30,224 nt of DNA from Phoronis australis (taxonomy: Eukaryota; Phoronida; Phoronidae), in contig NMRA01000300.1 in assembly GCA_002633005.1 (NCBI GenBank), positions 431,324-461,547 on the forward strand, in the 5' to 3' direction. Made by a program: the position numbers and the translations under genes. Positions 22,801 to 30,157 of the stretch are shown piece by piece (position 1 is the stretch's first letter; the number at the start of each line of letters is the position of its first letter). The notes below the pieces were generated by a model, which was not told the origin of the DNA, made no database searches, and saw only the letters and a list, made by a program, of their open reading frames with translations.

Positions 22801-25800
22801 TCGACCTAGTTATCTTTCATGGAAGTGCAGAGATAGGTTATAGAGTTTGCCTCACCTTCTTGTTTCTAACAAGGCCCAAATGGCTTCCGCCATGCTGGCA
22901 CGGTCCACTTGACCATCGAGAATATCAAACAACGCGCGCGCATGTATGTTAATCTGGATTTCAGATCTAAGAGTGTCATCTTCTAAGATCAAAACTCCTG
23001 TTGTAATTCATCGTTGCAATCAGTTCAATGTTTGCTTGCCAGTTACGACAACACTTTTGTTTCTACTTCAGATACAGCTGATAGCATACAACTACGAGCT
23101 CTTTAGTACGGTGGCAGCTGCTCGCCAGTTTCCGTCCGGTCTTGCCATTATCTCACTTTTAGTCAAGGTAGGTTCACTTCATTTAATTAGGAATGTTTAA
23201 TCCTGACTGCATGTTACTTTCCTAACCCGATCAAGAGGAGCTAAATTTTTAGAGACGGTTTTAAACTACGTTTTAACAGGTGTGAATTTCTCGAAATTCT
23301 ACAATTGCTGTTCTTAGTTTGAGTTTGTGTTTTGCAGATTGGTGAAGCAAATAACACGGAATTTTCCAAAATTTCATCTATTTTACCAGAAATAAAGTAC
23401 AGGTGTAAGTACGATCAAACTATTCAGGTATAATATCCAATCGTAATAACCAGAGCAATTTCCGGTAATAGAAATGTATGTTCGTAATTTCACAACAAAA
23501 CTAAAGATGCCCCACCTAGTGTTGGTAAATATGTTGGTAAATGTCTATATATTACGTTTCTTTAACTACAACTAAGTGATCAAAATAGCCACCTTATCAA
23601 ACAAAGCCCAAACACATTACAGATATGAGTGCAAGAATCGACGGCATTCTACTGCGCGAATTACTTCCACCCACAGAGAGCTTTGTGACGTATGAGGGGT
23701 CCATGACACAGCCCGGATGTGAGGAGAGTGTCACGTGGATAGTTATGAATAAACCGATTTACATTTCAAAGGAACAGGTAAGACATTTCAAACAAGCGAA
23801 GGATGTTGTCTGTACAAGCATTGACATTTGACTGTAGTGGGTCCCGTTTTGTCGATGGTCATTAAGTGTGGTTTTAGGTACATAACCGACGGTCGTATCT
23901 TTGGTTTAGTACACACAACTCTTTAATGATACGCCTGAATACACGTTTAGTCTGAACATAAAAATAGCAAATCACCGTCAGTTGTAATGCTCCGCTCTTT
24001 TAAAAGCAAAGAAACAAAGCATCTTATGTGTACTATTATGCCTACGACCTACGGCTATCTGTAATAGAGCTTCGACTGAACCGGAGATCTGAATAAAATG
24101 ACCCCTTCAGCTGAAAGGAAATACATCCAGTGAAACCAACGGCGTTTGTATTTTCACTACGTAAGTTCGTTCTGTCGGAGCAGTAGAATGGAAATGGCAT
24201 GTCTGGTCACTGTCGCGAAAATTTACCTTCTTATGCTACATGTATATGTGCCAAGGCGCACGTTCCGTAAAGGCGAGAATTTCGCCATATATATTACAAG
24301 CAAAGCACGTGACCATACTAGCTTTTTAAGTGAGATGTCTGCTAAACTCTACACAGATACCATTCTCAAATCACTGCAGACAGGTGGAGCTGATCAGGCT
24401 ATTCCACACTGAAGACAGGTGCTGCACCCTTCGTCGCTAACATCGACATCCTTGACACAGTGAAAATGATGATGAAACTTGAAGCCATTTCATTAATATA
24501 GAAACAAAGTGAAGATAAAAACAGGGACCACCAAAATGACCGCGTACTGGTCGATATTGACAAATACTTGCAAGAAGACTAAATAATATTATTTGTATAT
24601 GGTGAATTCGTTAAAGGAGAATGCCACCCCAAAAATAGCCTATTTTGTATCAATCTAGATCGAGTAGTTCTACTCGATAACGGCACGTTCGGTTGCGTTA
24701 CCTGACACCTGATGGCAGGCGGAGGTGTTGAAATTATCCGATGACTTCATTGGTTTCACACGCAGTCTGTTCAGCAGTTCACAACACGGGTTACTGGAGT
24801 CAGCTTATCGCTTGAATTCATCGTTTAACACCAATAAATTATCAAACTTCGATGTAATACCCTTAAAAATACACCGAATTCTTATAAAAACGTGTTGTTT
24901 TATTTCGCTGTTACGGATTTATTGGTATTTGGACACACTGTAGCCTACAAAGTTCGGCAGGCCAAGTTACCAAGGCCATAGCAGGAGTTTGGGGTGTGTT
25001 CGGAGATAAATTCGAAGTGTTTTTCCGTGAAATACACACAGGAGAACATAGATCTGTGTTATTTAGACTTGCGATTTTTTGAGTTCTAAACACACAAAAC
25101 GCTTGTTATCCCGGCCAGTGGCTCGGAACCCGATCAGACCCGACGCGGCCGCCGGGACTGGCACGAACATAAACCAGCTGGACTTAGAAACTAAACTTCC
25201 AGTCACGAAAAGACTATAATAGTGAGCCAAATATATAAAGTGCACGTAATTATTTACGTGAATTAGCCACGAAACTGAAAATCTACTTACTTGTCGGGGG
25301 CCACGAAATCTGGTTCCCCTTCCACAGACCGTCAGGGCAAAGGTTGTACAGTAACAAATATTTGAATAATGTATTTGTATTTCTAAATAAAGATTCCCCT
25401 AACATGTGACCATAGCATAATAAAGCACTGAATTAGCATGTGCTCACACGGCCTCGGTGCCCGGTCAATATAGTTTTATTGCATCTAAAACCTGTAACGC
25501 AGTAGTTTATTCATTGCTGGTTTCTCAACATTTGCACTCACGAATACTGCAAAGGCATACCAAATTGTATCTAATTAGACAGACTTTGTTTCAGTTTTTA
25601 TAAGCATTGGTTTGGATGAGAATAATTCATTTTGAAACAGAACGCAGAATAATAAATGTATACATGGCAACTCGCCCGGCGCCAACCCCGACTTAGTCAA
25701 GAGCTCATCCGACGAAGACTTCACGGGTGGGATCGTTGAGTTTCACAGGCTATCAGTTCGAACCGGAATACACTGATCAAGAAATACTAGAGAGGCGCCG

Positions 25801-27530
25801 TGAGCAAGCACAGGCAACGGAACCTATGGGTAGTTTTTGATTAGCCGAAATTCGTCAGAGAAATCACTGTCGACGAAATGCCGGCCACAGACACGGAGAT
25901 GTTTCACGGCCTCATTCTTGATATTAACAGCGTACCTTTCATTCTTCACTACCGCGAGTCACTTCCTAAGCATTCCGGGCTCTCGAGGAAGTCGAAAAAA
26001 CGATATACCCGCTTTCTTCGCAGCTTCATAGTCGCGACAAACGGGAACGATGCACCGCAATATAGCGGCATTCACTCTGCATACGAACCACTGACGTTGC
26101 TGCGTCGTTTCTCTGCTCTCGGCAAGGTGAGGTCGACCGCATAAGAGGTGATGTGGATATAGACCGATCAAGACGGTAAAAAAGACTAATTAAATCGGGT
26201 GGCATTCTCCTTCAATTCATTCAAAGCATTAACTGAAGCACAAATAAACATTCTCCAAATTTACATTGATGACATTGCCAAGTTTGTACAAAGATGAATA
26301 CATGTAGTTTTACAACACAGTTGTCGGTGTATAATTACGTACTAACGGTCTCAGATTCAGATGAGCGAAATGTTACGGAAATGGTTGGTTGTTCTTATTT
26401 TCAAGTCGAGGAACAAAACGATAGGTACGGAAGATGTATCAGCACAAGGATAAATTGCGAATAAAAAATCAACATGTTTTTGTGACAAATCGTGTTCCCA
26501 CATTTCTTCATTTTGTCTCACTTGTCTGGCAATAATTAAACGTACACCTTTATTAGACTTAACCGAGGGCAACTATTTTTCTAAAATTTAGTTTGAAAGA
26601 ACTCTCCCTGCATCTTTAAAATACTCATTGTAAAGTTTATTGAAATAACCTTGTAAACAGAACAGTGACTATACATGTACCTATTGTACGATTAGTTTGG
26701 TACATTATTACGTTATCTTACAATAAGCATCTCAGCCAATTTTTCTAAATTATCGAATTTAGCTCTGACCTCCGCATCATCAAAATATTGTCCTCGATAC
26801 AATTTTGCTTTCTTTCTTACAGATGTCTGCTCTACGGGATCTCGTGCAAGGCCCGAACACTCATCCCAGCGTAATGCCGGTATCTGATAACTTACGCCCA
26901 GTTAAACCTTTACACCACAGAGTTCTCAGGACAAACATAAATTTTGAAGATCCAGTGAGTACACGAGGGACCAGCATTAAATCCGCGTTTTGGCGAAGAA
27001 ACTAGATATGACTTACTTTAGGTCATATCTAACCGCCTTTGCGTCGGTCTCAACTTTTCCCTAGCAACAAGGGCAATTATTTTGGCGTTGCAAAGAATTG
27101 AAGTGTTTTATTCCTTTTTCAACAAAGGAAGTTATTACATACGAAAATTTCAAATTTCAGTTGATCCATTCTTGTTGTTTTATTTGCCGATTTATATTCT
27201 ACATTTCGTGAAACAATAGTATCCTTGGGAGGATCTGGATCGCCTTATTTAGTTTCAGATTTATTTTCTACGTTATTCCATGAAAAAAGTTTAACGTGCA
27301 TGTATGATGCTCCGTGACGCTCGCTCCGTGATGTTCACTCCGTGACGCTCGCTCCATGACAAACCAAATTGCGGAGCATGATCTCAAGCCATGAAACTGA
27401 ATGTTTTTCCAAGCCCAAAAATCACCTCTAATTTGAGGACAATTTTGAGATCAATTTCATAAGGTTAAATGGTGTAAAGCAAAGTTGTTTTTTGTAATAT
27501 TAAGCGGGTTTAAACACTTTAAGCACCAAG

Positions 27531-27567
<37 letters not shown>

Positions 27568-28012
27568 AATGTAACGATTTAATACTTGAAGAGAGGTAGC
27601 AAAGATGAAAATGACGGTAATTGTGCAATGAACACGTAACATTTCCTGAAAGTAGTTAAATAACAACAATATTTGATAATGTAGATACCGAGATGTAACG
27701 TTTGGGACCTGATTGTATGTTATTTTGTATACTCTTGAAATTGTATTTTTTCAAACTGTTTTGGGAAAACTTGATGATCGAACCTACGAACGACGTTGTG
27801 TTGAAATTGACCTCCCTTTTGAACTGTCCTTGTCACAGGGCACTGTTGAAGTAATGCGGAAAACATTTTTATATGGCCGTATTACACTAGAGTGGTTCAA
27901 CACGTACGGGATAAAATGCATTGAAACAACACTTAACATTAATGATAGCAAGTGGTTAGGTCCGAAACCCATCATAAGAATTCGACTCGTAGCGTGCATA
28001 ACGATTGTTTAA
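10812..28012 (+). CDS. CA10: Carbonic-anhydrase-related protein, CA10/CA11 group, predicted inactive and secreted
   Basis: The nine-exon model is 10812-10884, 17154-17204, 21257-21393, 22139-22324, 23072-23167, 23338-23404, 23623-23777, 26823-26954 and 27839-28012: 1071 coding bases, about 356 residues, close to the roughly 330 of vertebrate CA10. Every junction is GT-AG and in phase. Residues 1-20 are a signal peptide, with cleavage probably at TKA-QLF. The carbonic anhydrase fold begins at WWSYEG (about 35) and ends near residue 299. Recognisable segments are PSYWGSVN, KKQSPVDIN, IHFGS, GSEHTINGEHF, YEGSMTQPGC, TWIVMNKP and RTNINFEDP. Of the three zinc ligands, His94 is Thr (126), His96 is kept (His128) and His119 is Gln (151), so CO2 hydration is not expected. 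The same His119-to-Gln change and the Cys pair (56 and 236) are typical of CA10/CA11, which act outside cells; vertebrate members bind neurexins. The C-terminal 57 residues are the least certain part. Confidence 0.92.
10915..11025 (+). repeat. Pyrimidine-rich low-complexity tract
   Basis: This stretch of about 110 bases is almost all C and T, including runs of twelve or more C near 10930 and seven C near 10993. It sits 30 bases inside intron 1 and is simple sequence. Confidence 0.85.
12115..12239. repeat. 25-bp tandem repeat, five copies
   Basis: Five exact-length units start at 12115, 12140, 12165, 12190 and 12215, with consensus GGACCAACAGTCC then TGATTTATAAAT. Each unit starts with a small inverted repeat, GGAC-5 bases-GTCC, intact in units 1, 2, 3 and 5 and broken in unit 4 (GCCC). 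Confidence 0.93.
12357..12405 (+). mobile_element. Repeat-family terminus (GCGGATCTAGA type)
   Basis: TAGCGGATCTAGATTTTC followed by a G-rich stretch (GGAGGGGAGGGG) resembles the inverted end of the element at about 16640-16857 (complement AGTGGCGGATCTAGGATATC, then GGGGGG). These look like termini of one DNA-repeat family in opposite orientations. The other end was not located. Confidence 0.4.
13270..13400 (+). repeat. Degenerate tandem repeat around CAACGTTTGTG
   Basis: Four variants of CAACGTTTGTG-ATTAGAC-TAAA occur near 13274, 13309, 13340 and 13366, spaced about 26 to 35 bases apart, with AAGTAAAAC preceding the first and the last. It is a decayed minisatellite-like array. Confidence 0.6.
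14086..14115. repeat. 10-bp-arm perfect inverted repeat
   Basis: GGAGAATACG (14086-14095) and its exact complement CGTATTCTCC (14106-14115) are separated by 10 bases. No T-run follows and no role is evident. Confidence 0.85.
16640..16857 (-). mobile_element. Unclassified transposable-element fragment
   Basis: On the minus strand the segment begins AGTGGCGGATCTAGGATATC, continues with GGGGGGCCCAACATTTTG, and encodes the peptide string SGGSRISQGGPNILSVDICA. To my knowledge this kind of terminal sequence recurs in many invertebrate genomes as a repeat end. The inner boundary is unclear and no transposase is visible. Confidence 0.5.
17154..17204 (+). CDS. CA10: CA-related gene, exon 2
   Basis: The exon runs from acceptor TGAATTTTCAG to donor GCAG|GTGAGA and has 51 bases. 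It encodes (A)NASERWSEWWSYEGIA(G). WWSYEG matches the start of the carbonic anhydrase fold in CA10. NAS is a possible N-glycosylation site. Both split codons agree with the neighbouring exons. Confidence 0.9.
17205..21256 (+). other. CA-related gene, intron 2
   Basis: This 4.1-kb intron has no additional exon. Exon-like signals such as a GTGAGT at about 20407 and an ATGGCTTCGGCAG start at 20479 do not phase with exon 3. The 15-mer TGAGCGGAGTTCAAT occurs at about 18958 and about 20879. Otherwise no structured element was recognised. Confidence 0.55.
21257..21393 (+). CDS. CA10: CA-related gene, exon 3
   Basis: The exon starts after CTTCATTTTAG and ends before GTTAGT, a weaker donor, in phase 0. 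It encodes PSYWGSVNPEWESCALGKKQ followed by SPVDINPKLL and a hydrophilic stretch ending EKHA. The QSPV-I motif is a carbonic anhydrase signature. Cys56 is the first half of the disulfide found in extracellular carbonic anhydrases. Confidence 0.93.
22139..22324 (+). CDS. CA10: CA-related gene, exon 4 (zinc-site region)
   Basis: The exon has 62 codons between AATATCCAG and GTAAGG. It encodes VNGWLVNTGRDVSFNI, FGGPLSYKYAV, GTIHFGSKNDKGSEHTING and HFAAE. In catalytic enzymes the motif is HFHWGS; here it is TIHFGS, so the first ligand is Thr and only the second His remains. GSEH is conserved. NGT is a possible glycosylation site. Confidence 0.95.
22599..22712. repeat. Imperfect long hairpin (possible MITE) in intron 4
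   Basis: The two halves are imperfect complements of each other. The left reads GATCACCAAACTTTACAAAA, then GACTGGACTCGAACATTGACC. The complement of the right reads GTCACCACCAAGATTCACTC, then GGAACTCGACTCGGAAACTGACC. The arms are about 45 bases with a loop of about 20. The shape is that of a decayed foldback element. Confidence 0.6.
23072..23167 (+). CDS. CA10: CA-related gene, exon 5
   Basis: The exon has 32 codons from acceptor TTCTACTTCAG to donor AAG|GTAGGT, phase 0 at both ends. It encodes IQLIAYNYELFSTVAAARQF followed by PSGLAIISLLVK. Gln151 replaces the third zinc ligand (His119 in CA II), as in CA10 and CA11 where this segment is VQLIHYN. The next His of that motif is Ala here. Confidence 0.95.
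23338..23404 (+). CDS. CA10: CA-related gene, exon 6
   Basis: The exon has 67 bases between TGTTTTGCAG and GTAAGT. It encodes IGEANNTEFSKISSILPEIK, then YR. It corresponds to the variable stretch after the internal beta strand of the fold. NNT is a possible glycosylation site. The exon leaves phase 1, and the split codon with exon 7 is Tyr. Confidence 0.88.
23623..23777 (+). CDS. CA10: CA-related gene, exon 7
   Basis: The exon is 155 bases. It encodes MSARIDGILLRELLPPTESF, then VTYEGSMTQPGCEESVTWIV and MNKPIYISKEQ. The SMT-x-P-x-C segment carries the gatekeeper Thr (Thr199 equivalent, residue 232) and Cys236, the second disulfide partner. This is the most conserved block of the gene. Confidence 0.96.
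24248..24590 (+). pseudogene. Coding-like stretch of unknown family, possibly broken
   Basis: One frame reads VPRRTFRKGENFAIYITSKA and further residues to a stop after QAIPH. A different frame then continues with GAAPFVANIDILDTVKMMMK, is interrupted by one TAG, and ends VLVDIDKYLQED-stop. The charged, protein-like composition and shifted frames suggest a decayed coding unit inside intron 7. I do not recognise the family, and it may be chance. Confidence 0.22.
24944..25086 (+). pseudogene. Coding-like fragment, unknown
   Basis: One frame reads SLQSSAGQVTKAIAGVWGVF, then GDKFEVFFREIHTGEHRS, and stops after LAIF. The composition is protein-like, but it has no start, splice context or recognised family. 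It is close to the THAP/P2X7-like debris and may derive from the same insertion. Confidence 0.18.
25702..25840 (+). pseudogene. P2X7-like N-terminal fragment, frameshifted
   Basis: The fragment encodes SSSDEDFTGGIVEF, then after a +1 frameshift near 25740 FTGYQFEPEYTDQEILERRR and a stop after TEPMGSF. An acidic Ser/Asp/Glu leader followed by GY-x-FEPEYT resembles the start of repetitive proteins annotated P2X purinoceptor 7-like in cnidarians and other invertebrates. This match is from memory of that motif and is tentative. The rest of such a protein is absent here. Confidence 0.35.
25824..26070 (-). pseudogene. THAP-domain relic, nonsense-mutated
   Basis: On the minus strand the frame reads CIVPVCRDYEAAKKAGISFF, then RLPREPGMLRK, a TGA (25961-25959), then LAVVKNERYAV ... 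HLRVCGRHFVDSDFSDEF and a stop at 25826-25824. This is a THAP zinc-binding domain: the first Cys pair, SFFRLP, and C-x2-H near the end. The TGA falls where THAP domains have their invariant Trp (RKW), so a single TGG-to-TGA change explains it. THAP domains are the DNA-binding heads of P-element-like transposases and of host proteins derived from them. No transposase body is visible. Confidence 0.82.
26823..26954 (+). CDS. CA10: CA-related gene, exon 8
   Basis: The exon has 44 codons from acceptor TTTCTTTCTTACAG to donor CCA|GTGAGT, phase 0. It encodes MSALRDLVQGPNTHPSVMPV, then SDNLRPVKPLHHRVLRTNIN and FEDP. It matches vertebrate CA10 at [22 protein letters not shown] and completes the carbonic anhydrase fold. 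Confidence 0.95.
27309..27360. repeat. 14-bp tandem repeat
   Basis: Three full units and one partial unit of GCTCCGTGACGCTC start at 27309, 27323, 27337 and 27351. It lies in intron 8 of the carbonic-anhydrase-related gene. Confidence 0.85.
27533..27564. repeat. (AT)n microsatellite
   Basis: A 32-base uninterrupted AT dinucleotide run lies in intron 8, followed by TTTAAAT. Confidence 0.95.
27839..28012 (+). CDS. CA10: CA-related gene, probable terminal exon 9
   Basis: The acceptor GAACTGTCCTTGTCACAG is good, phase 0 matches exon 8, and the frame stays open for 57 codons to TAA, only 18 bases before AATAAA. The tail reads GTVEVMRKTFLYGRITLEWF, then NTYGIKCIETTLNINDSKWL and a mildly hydrophobic end (IIRIRLVACITIV). 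MRKTFLYGRITLEW loosely recalls the RAQKLQYRVNEWLLK end of human CA10. The rest is not recognised. A competing short exon exists at 28352-28381. Confidence 0.55.
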   Translation, partial: GTVEVMRKTFLYGRITLEWFNTYGIKCIETTLNINDSKWLGPKPIIRIRLVACITIV

Positions 28013-28030
28013 CTTTTGAATCAACTCTCC

Positions 28031-28036
28031 AATAAA
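28031..28036 (+). terminator. Poly(A) signal of CA-related gene
   Basis: AATAAA lies 18 bases after the TAA of exon 9 and is followed by G/T-rich sequence (GTTTTGTAATCTGGTG and later GGCTGGGTG), a good cleavage context. Confidence 0.6.
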
Positions 28037-28980
28037 GTTTTGTAATCTGGTGACATGGCTGGGTGAAATCACCATGCACTAGAAGAATCCGCCAGTTTCC
28101 ATCTCGATATCGTCGTTTTCCTTGCAGAGCCGCCTGTGTAATATGGAGCGAGTGGTGGCATATAAAGCCAACAACGAAGATGACGAGAAACTAAAAGATG
28201 TCAAGAAGACGTGAAGAAAGGGGTGAAAGAAATATTGAGAACTCTGGTGTAGTTGTAGTGAGAATCTCTTAGTACACACGGAGGATGAACAACGGGGATA
28301 ATGTTCATTGAGGTTCCATTCCTACTTAGTGAGACACTGACTCTCTTCCAGGCACATTTTGTGTTCAAGATCACGTGCTAATGGAGAAATCCGCCACGTG
28401 CAAGTGAACATTATGGATATAGACTATGTTTCTATAAACAAGCCTAAAGAAATACGTTCATGGAAGAAATCTTCGACTTAATTGCAAATGACACATCTAA
28501 TTGTATAAACACAGTCTTTATAGTTTGTAGCCAACTTTAGGAACATGGAGATGCGAGATGTTCGTCCCTATATAGAACTCCATCACTCGAACTCGGTTGT
28601 CGCCACCACACAGCCGTTAAATATTCCCCACACCTCATATGTTCCTATAACCCCACGGTTATCATCAACCTCTCCCGCTACGCGTCACCGATCCTTGCGG
28701 CTCAAATGAGAACTACGCTTGTACTGCTTGCGAGCAATATTAACTATGGGAACACATTGTCTGTAAGCAAACCTACTCCTAGTCTGTACCGGGAGTGTAT
28801 ACCGGTCTGGTTTCTAATTTGCAATTAAAAGTCGTAAGAGCAGGAATAACTAAAAATTATACGAAAGCCATAAACTTCTCTTACTCAGATTTTTGTTAAA
28901 TGGACATAATCGATCGGGTGTTGCGTCCGTAAAACGAATTTTGGGAAATCTCCGATCATAGCTATAGGACAACAAAGTCC

Positions 28981-29032
28981 GTGGTGTTTTTTTTTGTAAT
29001 TTGATTACAAATCGCCAATTCTCGCTGCTGTC
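28981..29032. repeat. Dispersed repeat, copy B
   Basis: This block is similar to 5581-5632 in the same orientation (TTACAAATCGCCAATTCTCG against TTACAAATTGCCAAATCTCG). The copies are 23 kb apart, so this is an interspersed repeat and not a local duplication. Confidence 0.6.
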
Positions 29033-29611
29033 CTCCAGCCGGCGCTGAAATCAAGTTTTTGCGACTTAGCCTACAGTAGATACATTCAAAATATTCTGCC
29101 CAATATCGAGCGCAGGGCTTTTGTAGCTACGTCAGGATTGCGATGAATTCTTGAGAGGTTGGATTCCACGCAGCGGCTGGTCTTGGAAAGCCACTTTTTG
29201 TCGTGTATGTCACTTACACCTCTAGATGCCGGCAAACTTAAAAAATGGCAATGATGTCCATCTTCACTATAGGAGAGCAATTTTCGGTCGGAGAAATAGT
29301 AAACCGTTTCAACTAAGTAGCTTTTTATAATGTTGTGAACAGGATAATTAAGAGAAAGCTACCGCCTAAATAGTGCAAGACAATACAATGTGAAACGCAA
29401 GACTTCTTTCAGGTAGTGTTAATTTTTCTCAATGTCTTTATGGCTTATTTCACAATTAATTTACGCGAAATAAGTTTTCTGTTCAGAGGTCGCATTTTAT
29501 TGGAAATTTACAGTTTCATAACTGAAAAGCAAAACCAAACGAATGGGGACGTTCCAAGTTCGTGTTTTCATTTGCACATCTGTGAACTTAAGACATTTGT
29601 CTGTTTAGGTG

Positions 29612-29617
29612 TTTATT
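29612..29617 (-). terminator. Candidate poly(A) signal for the minus-strand gene
   Basis: TTTATT on the plus strand reads AATAAA on the minus strand, about 85 bases after the proposed stop at 29699. It depends on the exon call being right. Confidence 0.35.
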
Positions 29618-29698
29618 TACAGGGAATTGCGACACTCAGGTGTCAAGAAACAGTTAACTCAGAACTATATCATTGTAATCAGAGCCGAAGGCGTTTTT

Positions 29699-29827
29699 TT
29701 ATCTCCTTGAGAGACCCCAGCTTGGAGGCACTTTGTTGCCGGTCTTCATGAAAGCCTCGACTTTGATGCAACCCACCTCGTGTCCAGCTGACGAATCCGA
29801 CAAACGGAGATAAGCCATATAGCCGCC
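29699..29827 (-). CDS. Probable terminal exon of an unidentified minus-strand gene
   Basis: On the minus strand a textbook acceptor (CTGACCTCTGTACATTTCAG, with a branch-point-like CTGAC) is followed by 42 codons and TAA: GGYMAYLRLSDSSAGHEVGC, then IKVEAFMKTGNKVPPSWGLS and RR. AATAAA lies about 85 bases downstream on the same strand (29617-29612). The peptide looks like real protein, but I do not recognise the family. Upstream exons probably lie beyond the right edge. If real, the gene is convergent with the CA-related gene. Confidence 0.45.
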   Translation of the reverse strand, partial: GGYMAYLRLSDSSAGHEVGCIKVEAFMKTGNKVPPSWGLSRR

Positions 29828-30157
29828 CTGAAATGTACAGAGGTCAGGCATTGAAGTATCACAAAGATTTCGATACGGATTGATTGTCCTCGACTGAAAT
29901 CGATAACGGACGGCGAATATGCAAAACGGGATTTCTTGCTCGGATATGACAAACTGCGGGAAAAACATTGGTGTAATTCGAGGAAGGTGAATAAAACGGG
30001 GTCTATTTGTTTCATACCAACGTGCCCTAGGACAAAATCACACATGTTTGTTTTACGCTTCAGACAACTATTTTCTTCTGATAGATATTTTAATCTCACT
30101 TGGACTGACTATGACAAAAGGTTATTCATTAAGAATAAAAGGGGTCACAAAAAACAC

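Larger units (their letters stand above)
23778..26822 (+). other. CA-related gene, intron 7
   Basis: This 3-kb intron contains the P2X7-like fragment (25702-25840), the THAP relic (25824-26070) and two coding-like stretches of unknown identity (24248-24590 and 24944-25086). TACATGTA occurs at 24237, 26299 and 26672. No further carbonic anhydrase exon is needed, since exons 7 and 8 join in phase 0. Confidence 0.6.
28037..29698. other. Region between convergent gene ends
   Basis: No supported gene. It contains an alternative terminal exon candidate (28352-28381: acceptor GACTCTCTTCCAG, peptide AHFVFKITC then TAA), the second copy of a dispersed repeat (28981-29032), and an open frame after CTTTCAG at 29412 that encodes a hydrophobic stretch. 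Minus-strand AATAAA (TTTATT at 29612-29617) may serve the gene to the right. Confidence 0.5.

Noticed and set aside
27713-27838. The upstream half of the 99-codon frame as a separate gene
   Set aside because: Only the part after the CACAG acceptor at 27838 fits as an exon; the preceding AT-rich codons look like intron 8 read through.
29413-29751. Open frame after CTTTCAG as the terminal exon of the CA-related gene
   Set aside because: It is in phase and starts hydrophobic, but it lies 1.4 kb beyond a good AATAAA, and the plus-strand frame overlaps the likely minus-strand exon at 29699-29827.
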